A stretch of 17,149 nt of DNA from an uncultured Collinsella sp. (GTDB lineage: Bacteria; Actinomycetota; Coriobacteriia; Coriobacteriales; Coriobacteriaceae): contig CABUVF010000028.1 in NCBI GenBank assembly GCA_902494945.1, positions 1 through 17,149 on the forward strand, read 5' to 3'. A model generated the notes under the pieces. That model saw nothing but the letters and a program-made list of their open reading frames with translations. It did not search any database and was not told the DNA's origin. This document shows positions 5,363 through 12,956 of the stretch, piece by piece; position 1 is the first letter of the stretch; each line of letters begins with the position of its first letter. A program made the translations under genes and the position numbers.

Positions 5363-6223
5363 TTAGTTCTCCCCCTTATCCTGCTTGCCCAGATATGCCT
5401 CGATAACGGCGTCGTTGTTCTGGATTTCCTCTGCCGTGCCCTTGGCGATGACCTTACCAAAGTTGAGCACGCAGATGCCCTCGCAGATGTTCATAACGAG
5501 CGACATATCATGCTCGATAAGCATGATGGCGATGCCGAAGGTGTCGCGGATCTTGACGATGTTCTCCATAAGCTCCGCGGTCTCGGACGGGTTCATGCCG
5601 GCGGCAGGCTCGTCGAGCAGCAGCAGTTTGGGGTTGGTGGCAAGCGCGCGGACGATCTCCAGACGACGCTGAGCGCCGTAAGGCAGCGAGCCGGCCTGTT
5701 CATTTGCCAGGTGCTCCATGTCAAAAATGGACAGCAGCTCCATGGCACGCTCGTGGGCGGCCTTCTCGTGCTTCCAATACGTCGGCAGGCGCAGCACGCC
5801 CTCAAAGCCGGAGTAGCGCTCCTGATTGTGCAGACCGACCTTGACGTTATCCTCCACCGTCATGGTGTTGAACAGGCGAATGTTCTGGAATGTACGGGCA
5901 ATACCCATGCGGTTGACCTGATAGACCGACTTGCCCGAGGTGTCCTCACCATCGAGCAGGATGGTGCCATGCGTGGGCTGGTACACCTTGGTGAGCAGGT
6001 TGAAGACCGTGGTCTTGCCGGCACCGTTGGGACCGATGAGACCGGCGATCTCGGTCTTGCCGATGGTTAGGCTAAAGTCGTCGACCGCCTTGAGGCCGCC
6101 AAACTCAATGCCCAGGTGGATGCACTCGAGCGCCGGACGCTCGCCCAGGTCGCGGTCGGGGACAATGGCGCCAGAAGGATACGGGACCATCTTGCCCTTG
6201 TTGAACTCAAACTTACTGGGCAT
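5363..6223 (-). CDS. livG: branched-chain amino acid ABC transporter ATP-binding protein LivG
   Basis: A 286-aa ATPase, second nucleotide-binding subunit of the importer. Walker A is GPNGAGKT (64-71), the Q-loop lies in ARTFQNIRLF (109-118), the signature is LPYGAQRRLE (180-189), Walker B LLLLDEP (200-206), and the switch His is in IEHD (H238). The long insertion between Q-loop and signature and the C-terminal AYLG motif are typical of LivG. I chose ATG 6221-6223 (MPSKFEFNKG) because AAGGAGGTGG lies 6 nt upstream; the frame from 6250 would run back through that site. The start overlaps the livM stop by 11 nt. The roughly 30-residue extension before the ABC domain is longer than in many homologues. 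Confidence 0.95.
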   Translation of the reverse strand: MPSKFEFNKGKMVPYPSGAIVPDRDLGERPALECIHLGIEFGGLKAVDDFSLTIGKTEIAGLIGPNGAGKTTVFNLLTKVYQPTHGTILLDGEDTSGKSVYQVNRMGIARTFQNIRLFNTMTVEDNVKVGLHNQERYSGFEGVLRLPTYWKHEKAAHERAMELLSIFDMEHLANEQAGSLPYGAQRRLEIVRALATNPKLLLLDEPAAGMNPSETAELMENIVKIRDTFGIAIMLIEHDMSLVMNICEGICVLNFGKVIAKGTAEEIQNNDAVIEAYLGKQDKGEN

Positions 6224-7301
6224 CGGCTGCCACCTCCTTCTTGGAAGCAAAGCGGTCCTTAATGCGTGCGAAGAACGCCTTGAGCTGCGGGTTGTTGGTA
6301 AAGATCATGACCAGAATCAGCACGATGGCGTAGATGAGCATGCGGTAGTCCGAGAACTGACGGAGCAGCTCGGGAAGCACCGTGAGCAACGCCGCCGCGA
6401 TGACGGAGCCGCGCATATTGCCCAGACCGCCCAGGACCACGAATACCAGGATGAGGATGGACGTGTTGAAGTCGAACTTGGTGGCGGAAAGCTGCGAGAA
6501 GTTACCGCCGAAGAGGGCTCCGGCAGCGCCGGCGAGAGCGGCGGAAACCACGAAGGCGATCATGCGGTACTCGGTGACGGAGATGCCCACGGACTCGGCA
6601 GCGATCTTGTTGTCGCGCACGGCCATAATGGCACGGCCGGTACGGCTGCGAACCAGGTTGAGCACGATCACGAGTGCGACCATGACCAGGATGGCACCGG
6701 CGAGGAAGGTCGAGTACGTCGACACGCCCGATGCGCCCTGCGCGCCCTTGATGATGGCGGTGCCGTCCTCGAGCAGGTGCAGGTCGTCGATCGTGGAGTT
6801 ACCTGTGATGTTAAAGATCACATGCAGGCCGCGGGAGTCGACGCCCACGATAAGGCAGGTGACGATCTCTTTGATGATCTCGCCAAAGGCCAGCGTCACG
6901 ATAGCCAGGTAATCGCCGCTCAGGCGAAGGACCGGGATGCCGATCAAGAAGCCCAGGATGGCGGCAGCGATGGCACCGACCACGATGCTGATGATCAGGC
7001 GCACCGGATCGGAGGGAACGGCGCTCTCCAGCGCGACGGCGGTGACGATTCCCGTATAGGCACCGACACTCATAAAGCCCGCGTGGCCCAGCGACAAGTC
7101 GCCCGCGATGCCGACGACGAGGTTAAGGGAGATGGCCATGACGATATAGGCCGTGATGGGAACCAGCTGACCGGCGATCATGCGCGGAATCATATGGTTG
7201 GACTGCATAAAGAACACGATGGCGAAGGCCACGATGCACATGGCGTACGTGACAAAGTCGTGACGCGTCTGCTTGTCTTTAAGGAACTTCATAACGCTCA
7301 C
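6213..7301 (-). CDS. livM: branched-chain amino acid ABC transporter permease LivM
   Basis: A 362-aa permease with about eight to ten hydrophobic helices. Family motifs are the ISLNLVVGIAGDLSLGHAGF block (58-76), and LSGDYLAIVTLAFGEI (128-142), which forms part of the coupling region for the ATPases. It pairs with LivH to form the channel. The GTG start at 7299-7301 directly follows the livH stop and has AGAAGG 5 nt upstream. An ATG nine bases downstream (7290-7292, MKFLKDKQ) with AGGTGA upstream is an equally good start. The C-terminus (FASKKEVAADAQ) is a short charged tail and overlaps livG. Confidence 0.94.
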   Translation of the reverse strand: MSVMKFLKDKQTRHDFVTYAMCIVAFAIVFFMQSNHMIPRMIAGQLVPITAYIVMAISLNLVVGIAGDLSLGHAGFMSVGAYTGIVTAVALESAVPSDPVRLIISIVVGAIAAAILGFLIGIPVLRLSGDYLAIVTLAFGEIIKEIVTCLIVGVDSRGLHVIFNITGNSTIDDLHLLEDGTAIIKGAQGASGVSTYSTFLAGAILVMVALVIVLNLVRSRTGRAIMAVRDNKIAAESVGISVTEYRMIAFVVSAALAGAAGALFGGNFSQLSATKFDFNTSILILVFVVLGGLGNMRGSVIAAALLTVLPELLRQFSDYRMLIYAIVLILVMIFTNNPQLKAFFARIKDRFASKKEVAADAQ

Positions 7302-8183
7302 CTACACCTTCTCGGGGACGTACTTGCCCAAGAGGCCGGCAGGCTTGACGAGCAGGACGATGATCAGAACGCCAAAGACGATGGAGTTGGCAAGGCTCGT
7401 GGAAATGTAGGCCTGCGCCATCGCTTCGATGATGCCGATGAGAATGCCACCGACAAAGGCGCCGGGGATGGAGCCGATACCGCCGAAGACGGCGGCGTCG
7501 AAGGCCTTGATGCCAGGCATGGCGCCCGTGGTGGGCTGCAGGACCGGCGAGTAGGAGCACAGCAGCACGCCGGCGATGGCGGCAAGGGCAGAGCCGATGG
7601 CAAACGTCATCGAGATGGTACGGTTGACGTTGATGCCCATGAGCTGAGCGGCGGCCTTGTCCTCGGACACGGCGCGCATGGCTTTGCCCATCTTGGTCTT
7701 ACCTGTAAAGAACATCAGACCGGCCATGATAACCAGGCAGGCGACGATGGTGACGAGCGAAACGGCGCTTACATTGAACTTGGCCAAGAACTCCGGCACC
7801 TGGAAGGTGACGAGCGAAGTGAAGTTCTTGGGCGTGGCGCCCCACAGAAGCTGCGCGGCGTTCTGCAGGAAGTAAGACACGCCGATGGCCGTGATCAGAA
7901 CGGCCAGCGGACCCGCCTGGCGCAGCGGTTTGTATGCCAGACCCTCGATGAGAACACCGAGAACGGTGCAGACCACACAAGAGAGAATTACAGATGCCCA
8001 GCCCGGGAGGCCGAGATACGACGTGGCACAGAACGAGACGTAGGCACCGACCATGATAACGTCGCCGTGAGCGAAGTTCAGCATCTTGGCGATACCGTAG
8101 ACCATGGTGTAGCCCAACGCGATGATGGCGTAGACGCTGCCCATGGACAGGCCGTTGACCAGGTATTGGATAAAGACCGTCAT
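7302..8183 (-). CDS. livH: branched-chain amino acid ABC transporter permease LivH
   Basis: A 293-aa permease, the partner of LivM, with about eight transmembrane helices. The family's N-terminal motif MLNFAHGD (34-41) and the LVITAIG/SYFLQN region are present, as is the FDAAVFGGIGSIPGAFVGG block near the C-terminus. I start it at ATG 8181-8183 (MTVFIQYLVNG), the normal LivH N-terminus, with AAAGGGGG 9 nt upstream. The frame from 8297 would cross the intercistronic hairpin. It lies 138 bp downstream of livK, the only sizeable gap in the operon, and is followed without spacing by livM. Confidence 0.94.
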   Translation of the reverse strand: MTVFIQYLVNGLSMGSVYAIIALGYTMVYGIAKMLNFAHGDVIMVGAYVSFCATSYLGLPGWASVILSCVVCTVLGVLIEGLAYKPLRQAGPLAVLITAIGVSYFLQNAAQLLWGATPKNFTSLVTFQVPEFLAKFNVSAVSLVTIVACLVIMAGLMFFTGKTKMGKAMRAVSEDKAAAQLMGINVNRTISMTFAIGSALAAIAGVLLCSYSPVLQPTTGAMPGIKAFDAAVFGGIGSIPGAFVGGILIGIIEAMAQAYISTSLANSIVFGVLIIVLLVKPAGLLGKYVPEKV

Positions 8184-8229
8184 GTTCCACATCCCCCTTT
8201 CGAATAGGTTTCCAGTTAATGTATGAAAC

Positions 8230-8249
8230 AGGGACGTTACACTGTCCCT
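8230..8249. repeat. short dyad AGGGAC/GTCCCT between livK and livH
   Basis: AGGGACGTTACACTGTCCCT pairs its six outer bases on each side. The GGGACGTT core resembles the loop of the intergenic palindromes at 2922-3000 and 4396-4431, so this may be a degenerate member of that family inserted inside the operon. The relationship rests on about eight bases and is tentative. Confidence 0.4.
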
Positions 8250-8259
8250 AGATACCAAG

Positions 8260-8290
8260 CAAGCAGGGAAGGCCAAACCTCCCCTGCTTG
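8260..8290 (-). other. intercistronic stem-loop between livK and livH
   Basis: CAAGCAGGG-A-AGG (8260-8272) pairs with CCT-C-CCCTGCTTG (8278-8290) around a CCAAA loop. The one imperfect pair is A-C on the plus strand, which is a G-U pair in the minus-strand operon transcript. No T-run follows, so it is better explained as an mRNA-stabilising or processing structure, or a leaky attenuator. It would favour livK over the membrane genes, since binding proteins are needed in excess over their membrane complexes. Confidence 0.65.
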
Positions 8291-8321
8291 GGATCAAAAC
8301 CGCTCTATGTAAGGCGGCTTA

Positions 8322-9509
8322 TTAGGCCTGTACGTACTTGCCGTCGGTGATGACGTACGCCGTGGGCTCCTTCTGGACCTGGCCCTTATCGTTCCAGGTG
8401 AGCTTGCCGGTCAGACCGTCAACGGTAATCTTGAGCATAGCCTTAGGCAGCTTCTCGGCGACCTCGGTCGGGTCGGCGTCGACACCAAGACCGGCCTCCT
8501 CGAGGGCCTCGGCCACCGCGTGCACGCCGTCGTAAGCGTCGGCGGCAAACTGGTCCGGAGTCTCGCCATACTTATCCTTGTAAGCGTTGACGAAGTCGGC
8601 GTTCTTCTCGTCGTCGGCGGAGAACGGGGTCATGAGCAGCAGACCCTCGGCAAGAGAGGTGTCGAAGCCCTCAACGCCCAGGATGCCGTCCATGCCGTCG
8701 CAGCCCATCATCTTGACGTCGTAGCCCATGTCCTTGGCGTTCTTGAGCAGGACGGACGCTGGCGTGTAGTAGATCGGCGCAAAGATCATGGTGGCGCCGG
8801 CCTGCTTGGCCTTGGTCAGCTGGTTGGTAAAGCTCGTGGCGGAGTCGTCCTTAAAGGTCTCCTCGTCAACAATCTCGAGCTTGGATTTAGCGGCCTGAAC
8901 CTTAAAGGAATCTGCGATGCCCGAAGAATAGGCGTCGCCGGAGTTATAGAACAGCACGAACTTCTCGTCCGCATACTTCTGCGCCAGGAACTTGGCAGCG
9001 TTGACGCCCTGGTTGGGATCGGTAAAGCAAACCTGGAAGACGCAATCCTTGCCCTTGGTGACGTCCTCGGAGGACGCGGACGGAGTGATCATGAACGTTT
9101 CGGGGTCGTTACCGCACTCGGCGGCAACGGCAACCGACGCACCCGTGGTGGTCGGGCCGACGAGGGCCTGCATGCCCCAGTCGAGCAGGGTGTTAAAGGC
9201 GTTGACGGCCTTCTCGCCGTCGGCCTGGTCATCCTCGGCCTTGCTGGCAAGCGGCAGCTCCTTGGTCGAGAAATCCTTGCAGCCAAGCTCGACACCCTGG
9301 GTAACGGACTTGCCGTAGGACGCGTTGGCGCCGGTCAGCGGTCCGATGGTGCCGATCTTAAACGAAGCGTCGCCCGAAGCGGAACCGCTGTCGCCGCCGT
9401 TGGAGGAGCAGCCAGCTAGAATGGACATCGCCCCCAGACCTGCTGCGCTCGCGATAACGCTCCTGCGATTCATAACAGGGTTCAATGACTTACCGGTGAG
9501 GCTCGACAT
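8322..9509 (-). CDS. livK: branched-chain amino acid ABC transporter substrate-binding lipoprotein
   Basis: A 395-aa periplasmic-binding-fold (Peripla_BP_6) lipoprotein that captures the substrate outside the membrane. The N-terminus has RR, a hydrophobic stretch and the lipobox ILAGC, with lipidated Cys at about residue 34, then a Gly/Ser/Asp linker. The binding domain begins with FKIGTIGPLTGANASYGKS (about 50-68). The ATG at 9507-9509 has AGAGGAGA about 7 nt upstream; a later Met (MNRRSVI, 9473) would still leave a full signal peptide. It heads the operon livK-H-M-G-F. Leucine, isoleucine and valine are the expected ligands by family, though HAAT binding proteins also take other amino acids or amides. 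A related truncated copy lies directly upstream. Confidence 0.93.
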   Translation of the reverse strand: MSSLTGKSLNPVMNRRSVIASAAGLGAMSILAGCSSNGGDSGSASGDASFKIGTIGPLTGANASYGKSVTQGVELGCKDFSTKELPLASKAEDDQADGEKAVNAFNTLLDWGMQALVGPTTTGASVAVAAECGNDPETFMITPSASSEDVTKGKDCVFQVCFTDPNQGVNAAKFLAQKYADEKFVLFYNSGDAYSSGIADSFKVQAAKSKLEIVDEETFKDDSATSFTNQLTKAKQAGATMIFAPIYYTPASVLLKNAKDMGYDVKMMGCDGMDGILGVEGFDTSLAEGLLLMTPFSADDEKNADFVNAYKDKYGETPDQFAADAYDGVHAVAEALEEAGLGVDADPTEVAEKLPKAMLKITVDGLTGKLTWNDKGQVQKEPTAYVITDGKYVQA

Positions 9510-9780
9510 GCGGCTCTCCTCTCAAATCTCGTCGGGTTTCGGTTACCCAACAGGCCATCCTTCGCCGTGTTCGGCGTTCGCAAAATAGTAGACGCTTTAG
9601 TTGAGAAAAGTGGCGATTATTTCAACTATTCTTTTGTTTTGTCCGTTTATCCATAATTATGCGTATTTCTATTGGTTTATGCAGTTTAGCCACTTTATTG
9701 TGTGAAAGTAATGTTTCCATTCTGTTACAAGCTTCCCTGCCCTGATTAAAACGGCCTCACCGGTAGCGCTTTATACGCAC
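9510..9780 (-). promoter_or_regulatory. AT-rich upstream region of livK
   Basis: The 270-bp gap between the livK start and the livK-like pseudogene is much richer in A and T (about 9580-9720) than its surroundings and must hold the operon promoter. I could not pick convincing -35/-10 hexamers on the minus strand. AAAGTGGC (9607-9614) recurs inverted as GCCACTTT (9689-9696), 74 bp between, a possible regulator-binding pair. Nearer the gene, CGCCG-TGTT-CGGCG (9563-9576) and GGGT/ACCC (9535-9549) could fold in the 5' leader. Confidence 0.45.
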
Positions 9781-10148
9781 TTAGGCGGCGATGTACTTGC
9801 CGTCCTGGATCACATAGGCTGTAGCGGGCTTCTCGACTTGGCCCTCGTCGTTCCACGTGAGCTCGCCCGTCAGGCCCTCGATCTTGATCTTGCGCATGGC
9901 CTTGGCAAGATCGCCGGCAATGTCGGCGCCGTCGGCCGTAATATCGATGTCTGCCTTATCGATAGCCTCGACAATCGCATGGACGCAGTCATAGGCATCG
10001 GCGGCAAACTGGTTGGGCGTCTCGTCGTAGGCGTCCTTATATGCCTTGACGAAGTCGGCGTTCTTCTCATCGTCGGCAGAGAACGGGGTCATGAGCAGCA
10101 CGCCCTCGGCAAGAGAGGTGTCGAAGCCCTCGGACCGTTCATGCCGTC
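9781..10148 (-). pseudogene. C-terminal remnant of a second livK-like binding protein gene
   Basis: The last 106 codons (to stop 9781-9783) align without gaps to the C-terminus of the intact LivK just downstream; by eye 71 of 106 residues are identical. Shared blocks are LLMTPFSADDEKNADFV, QFAADAYD, GLTG, LTWND and TAYVI/DGKY. Upstream the match continues through EGFDTSLAEG (to 10131). Then an apparent 11-nt deletion shifts the frame, with only a DGM-type scrap (10137-10148) before homology stops. No lipoprotein signal or N-terminal domain remains. Divergence of about one third shows an old duplication, not a recent copy. An internal Met (10099-10101) could start a 106-aa peptide, but that would be less than one folded lobe. 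Confidence 0.88.
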
Positions 10149-10364
10149 TCTTGCGGTACAGGGCAAACCTTCTGGTGCAAACGTTGACAGTTTGTTACGG
10201 AGTTCCGTTTGTAGCGAGCGTGTTTCCAATGCTTCCGCAGCGTTTCGGGGGTGCCGTTTTGTGCGACTCCTGTTGCCCGGCGAGCACGCGCCCTCGGTTC
10301 ACGCTAGAATGCACTCAACCTTTAAGCGGTTAATCCATCCATAAGATGCACGAAGGAGCTATCT

Positions 10365-11708
10365 ATGAGCGAACCCCTGCGCACCGTGAACGTCGGTCTG
10401 ATCGGTCTGGGAACCGTCGGCGGCGGCGTGGCCCGTCTGATCAAGAGCCACCACGATGAGTACCTGGCAGCCTACGGCATCGACCTTAAGCTGACCCGCG
10501 CCTGCGCGCTTGCTTGGGAGCAGGCCGAGGCGGCAGGCATTGAGCGCGAGGCCTTTACGAGCGACTGGCACGATGTCGTCACCGACCCCGCCGTCGACAT
10601 CGTCGTCGAGCTGATTGGCGGCGAGCATCCCGCAACCGAGATCTTCACCACTGCCTTCGAGAACGGCAAGCACGTCGTCTCTGCCAACAAGGCCCTGCTG
10701 GGCCGTCACGTCGAGACGCTCGCCGAGAAGGCGCGCGCGTGCGGCGTGCAGATTAAGTGCGAGGCCAGCTGCGGCGGCGGCATCCCCATCGTGAGCACGC
10801 TCGAGCACGACTTGGTGGGCAACAAGATCTTGACCATCGCCGGCATTCTCAACGGCACCACCAACTACATCCTGTCGCGCATGGACGCCGAGGGCGCCGA
10901 TTACGCTGACGTGCTCGCCGACGCCCAGGCTAAGGGCTATGCCGAGGCCGACCCGTCCGCCGACGTCGACGGCTTCGATGCCGCCAGCAAGACGGCCATC
11001 CTCGCCTCCATCGGCTTTGGCACCCGCGTTACCACCGATGATGTGTACCAGCAGGGTATCCGCACCATCGGCGCCGAGGACATCGCCCAGGCCCGCGAGC
11101 TCGGCTACACCATCAAACTGCTCGGCATCGCCCGCAACACCGACGCTGGCGTCGACGTTCGCGTGCATCCCACGCTGATCCCCGCAGACCATATGCTCGC
11201 CAAGGTCAACGGCGCCATGAACGCCGTCTACGTGGTAGGCGACGCCGTGGGCGAGACCATGTTCTACGGCGCGGGCGCAGGCTCCTTCCCCACCGCGAGC
11301 GCCGTCGTGGGCGATATCCTGTCGCTCTCCGAGCAGATCAGCCGCGGCGTGGCTCCGCTGCCCGAGATTGAGCCCTATGGCCACAACCTCACCTTTAAGC
11401 CCATGGACGAGCTCCAGACCAAGTACTATGTGCGCCTGAAAGTCGCCGACCGCGTGGGCGCCCTGTCCGAGACGGTCGACATCTTTGCCAAGCACAACAT
11501 CTCGATCTCGCTCATCAACCAGGTCGAGGACGGCAAATCGGGCGTCAGCGATGCCTGCTCGGTCATCTTCCTGACGCACCGCGCGCTCGAGAAGGACGTC
11601 CAGGCTGCCGCCGCCGAGCTTGCCAGCGTCGGCTGCGTGGCCGAGGTCGCCAACGTCCTGCGCATCGAGGACGTTGAGGCTTGGACCGAAGGCGTCATGG
11701 CGAACTAG
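10365..11708 (+). CDS. hom: homoserine dehydrogenase with C-terminal ACT domain
   Basis: A 447-aa cytoplasmic enzyme that reduces aspartate semialdehyde to homoserine with NAD(P)H, the branch point to threonine and methionine. The Rossmann loop is GLIGLGTVGGGV (11-22). SANKALL carries the conserved Lys (K109). GILNGTTNYIL (160-170) and ADPSADVDGFDAASKTAIL (195-213) form the catalytic region, with D205 and K209 in the expected D-x3-K spacing. A regulatory ACT domain (about 354-432) follows, the usual site of threonine feedback inhibition. AAGGAG lies 6 nt before the ATG. No thrB, thrC or aspartokinase gene is adjacent, and a strong terminator follows, so it is monocistronic here. Upstream, TTGACA (10184-10189) and TAGAAT (10305-10310) occur but neither has a good partner hexamer. 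Confidence 0.96.
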   Translation: MSEPLRTVNVGLIGLGTVGGGVARLIKSHHDEYLAAYGIDLKLTRACALAWEQAEAAGIEREAFTSDWHDVVTDPAVDIVVELIGGEHPATEIFTTAFENGKHVVSANKALLGRHVETLAEKARACGVQIKCEASCGGGIPIVSTLEHDLVGNKILTIAGILNGTTNYILSRMDAEGADYADVLADAQAKGYAEADPSADVDGFDAASKTAILASIGFGTRVTTDDVYQQGIRTIGAEDIAQARELGYTIKLLGIARNTDAGVDVRVHPTLIPADHMLAKVNGAMNAVYVVGDAVGETMFYGAGAGSFPTASAVVGDILSLSEQISRGVAPLPEIEPYGHNLTFKPMDELQTKYYVRLKVADRVGALSETVDIFAKHNISISLINQVEDGKSGVSDACSVIFLTHRALEKDVQAAAAELASVGCVAEVANVLRIEDVEAWTEGVMAN

Positions 11709-11739
11709 CCCAACGCTCGCCTAGCAATACGCGCCTTGA

Positions 11740-11774
11740 GGGCTCCCGTCCGATGTGGGACGGGAGCCCTTTTG
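11740..11774 (+). terminator. intrinsic terminator of hom
   Basis: GGGCTCCCGTCC (11740-11751) and GGACGGGAGCCC (11758-11769) form a perfect 12-bp GC-rich stem with a 6-nt loop, followed directly by TTTTGT. It lies 31 nt after the hom stop codon and separates hom from the dehydrogenase gene downstream. Confidence 0.93.
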
Positions 11775-11922
11775 TCACCTGCCCTAAGCACAACGGCAAA
11801 GCAAATTTGCGCGAGCCGCTCATCGGTAACGCGGGCTACCGTTCACCGATATGCAAACGCGGCCGATTCCGACTACCGCTACGCTGTGCTGCGAATGTCC
11901 GCCCGCGATGAGAGGAAGCACC

Positions 11923-12672
11923 ATGTTGCTCGAGGGCAAGAAAGCAATCATCACCGGAGGCACACGCGGTATCGGCTATGCCATCGCCTGCCGTTTTATC
12001 GAGGAAGGCGCTGCCGTCACCGTCTTTGGCTCGCGTCAGGAGACCGCCGATGCGGCCGTTGAGAAGCTGACAGCCGCCTATCCCGACGCCAAGGTCTGGG
12101 GCCGCTCCTGCGACCTCACCTCACTCGAAGCCGTGACCGAGGCCTTTACCCAGGCTGCAGCCGACATGGGCGGCTTGGACACGGTCGTCAACAATGCCGG
12201 TATCTCCCAGCGTTCACCCCTCTTGGACTACACGGCCGAGGAGTTCGCAAAGGTCATGGACCTTAACGTCGTCGCCGTCTTTAATGGCCACCAGGCTGCC
12301 GCCAAGATCATGACCGAGGCCGGCCACGGCGGCACCATCACTACCACAAGCTCGATGGTCGCCAAGTACGGCCAGCCCTCCGGCGTCGGTTACCCCACGT
12401 CCAAATTTGCCGTCAACGGCATGGTCCAGTCGCTCTCGCGCGAGCTCGCCCCCATGGGTATTCGCGTCAACGCCGTCGCCCCCGGCGTAACCAAGACCGA
12501 CATGGTCGCCAACCTGCCCGAAGAGGTCATCAAGCCCATCATCGCCACCATCCCGCTCGGTCGCATGGGCGAGCCCGAGGATGTCGCCAATGCCTTTGTC
12601 TTCCTGGCAAGCGACATGTCCGCCTACGTCACGGGCGCCATCCTCCCCGTCGACGGAGCCGCCCGCTCCTAA
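11923..12672 (+). CDS. short-chain dehydrogenase/reductase, BaiA-like (possible 3-alpha-hydroxysteroid dehydrogenase)
   Basis: A classical 249-aa SDR. It has the cofactor loop TGGTRGIG (11-18), NNAG (90-93), the active-site Asn N115, Ser S144, and Y157-P-T-S-K161. Compared from memory with BaiA2 of Clostridium scindens (also 249 aa), many blocks coincide: IITGGTRGIG, YP after the second helix, DLTS, EEF then MD-NV then VFNG, SGVGYP-SK, VAPGV-TDM, RM-EPE, FLASD and the end VDGA-R. Y157 and K161 fall at the same numbers. That is a closer match than generic FabG. After strand beta-2 it has FGSRQET, where BaiA has acidic residues that exclude NADP, so NADP(H) use is plausible. I start at ATG 11923 because AGAGGAAG precedes it; frames from 11851 or 11908 lack this. 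It is monocistronic. The SDR fold is certain; the steroid substrate is a hypothesis. Confidence 0.9.
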   Translation: MLLEGKKAIITGGTRGIGYAIACRFIEEGAAVTVFGSRQETADAAVEKLTAAYPDAKVWGRSCDLTSLEAVTEAFTQAAADMGGLDTVVNNAGISQRSPLLDYTAEEFAKVMDLNVVAVFNGHQAAAKIMTEAGHGGTITTTSSMVAKYGQPSGVGYPTSKFAVNGMVQSLSRELAPMGIRVNAVAPGVTKTDMVANLPEEVIKPIIATIPLGRMGEPEDVANAFVFLASDMSAYVTGAILPVDGAARS

Positions 12673-12714
12673 GGAGCCACAAGCTTTGGCTTCAAGCTTC
12701 AACATAGCTCAACC

Positions 12715-12756
12715 AAAAAGGCGCGCCGTCTGAATCAACTGCAGACAGCGCGCCTT
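12715..12756 (-). terminator. terminator between the convergent dehydrogenase and antiporter genes
   Basis: Arms 12720-12732 and 12742-12754 (GGCGCGC and GTCTG paired with CAGAC and GCGCGCC) form a 13-bp stem with a 9-nt loop, extended by two A-T pairs. The one mismatch is C-A on the plus strand but a G-U pair in minus-strand RNA, and AAAAA (12715-12719) becomes a T5 tail on the minus strand. It is therefore primarily the terminator of the antiporter transcript. On the plus strand the tail TTCTCCTGTT is weaker but may stop the dehydrogenase transcript too. Confidence 0.85.
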
Positions 12757-12770
12757 CTCCTGTTATGAAA

Positions 12771-12943
12771 GGGAAACTATGTCCCAGTATTTCGGATCAG
12801 AACGGGGCACGGTTTCCCCCAGGACCTCCTTGCGGAAACTGCATCCCACTCTGAGCGCCCATTCCGGGACACAGCTTCCCAACGGCCCCCGTTTCGGAAA
12901 CCACATCCCGTTCCGAGCCTTCAAAGCGGGACGCGGCTTCCCC
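12771..12943. repeat. array of six alternating short units (REP/BIME-like)
   Basis: Six imperfect copies of a unit close to GGGAYGCGGTTTCCC occur in strictly alternating orientation. Minus-oriented copies are at 12771-12786, 12832-12850 and 12895-12915; plus-oriented copies are at 12799-12820, 12862-12880 and 12926-12943. Centres are 30 to 33 bp apart. Neighbouring units are inverted, so adjacent pairs can form hairpins. The array lies in the 3' untranslated region of the antiporter gene, between its stop codon and its terminator. This is the architecture of BIME-type repeats, but I do not know this unit from a named family. Confidence 0.75.
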
Positions 12944-12956
12944 GAGAAAGTATCGA

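Noticed and set aside
5931..8207. A 758-codon plus-strand open frame opposite livG, livM and livH.
   Set aside because: The product is an unlikely run rich in Asp, His, Gly and Gln, and it spans three well-conserved genes on the other strand. It is a codon-bias shadow.
8520..9419. A 299-codon plus-strand frame opposite livK.
   Set aside because: It is a shadow of the livK coding sequence with no motif and no ribosome-binding site of note.
10184..10213. TTGACA upstream of hom as a promoter -35.
   Set aside because: At 17 or 18 bp spacing the -10 would be GTTTGT or TTTGTA, a poor match, so I did not call a promoter.
10359..11579. A 406-codon minus-strand frame opposite hom.
   Set aside because: The forward strand encodes a complete homoserine dehydrogenase with all motifs; the antisense product has no recognisable domain.
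12771..12943. The alternating units considered as a CRISPR array.
   Set aside because: Units are short, imperfect and alternate in orientation, with spacers of only about 10-15 bp. CRISPR repeats are direct and near-identical, and no cas gene is present.
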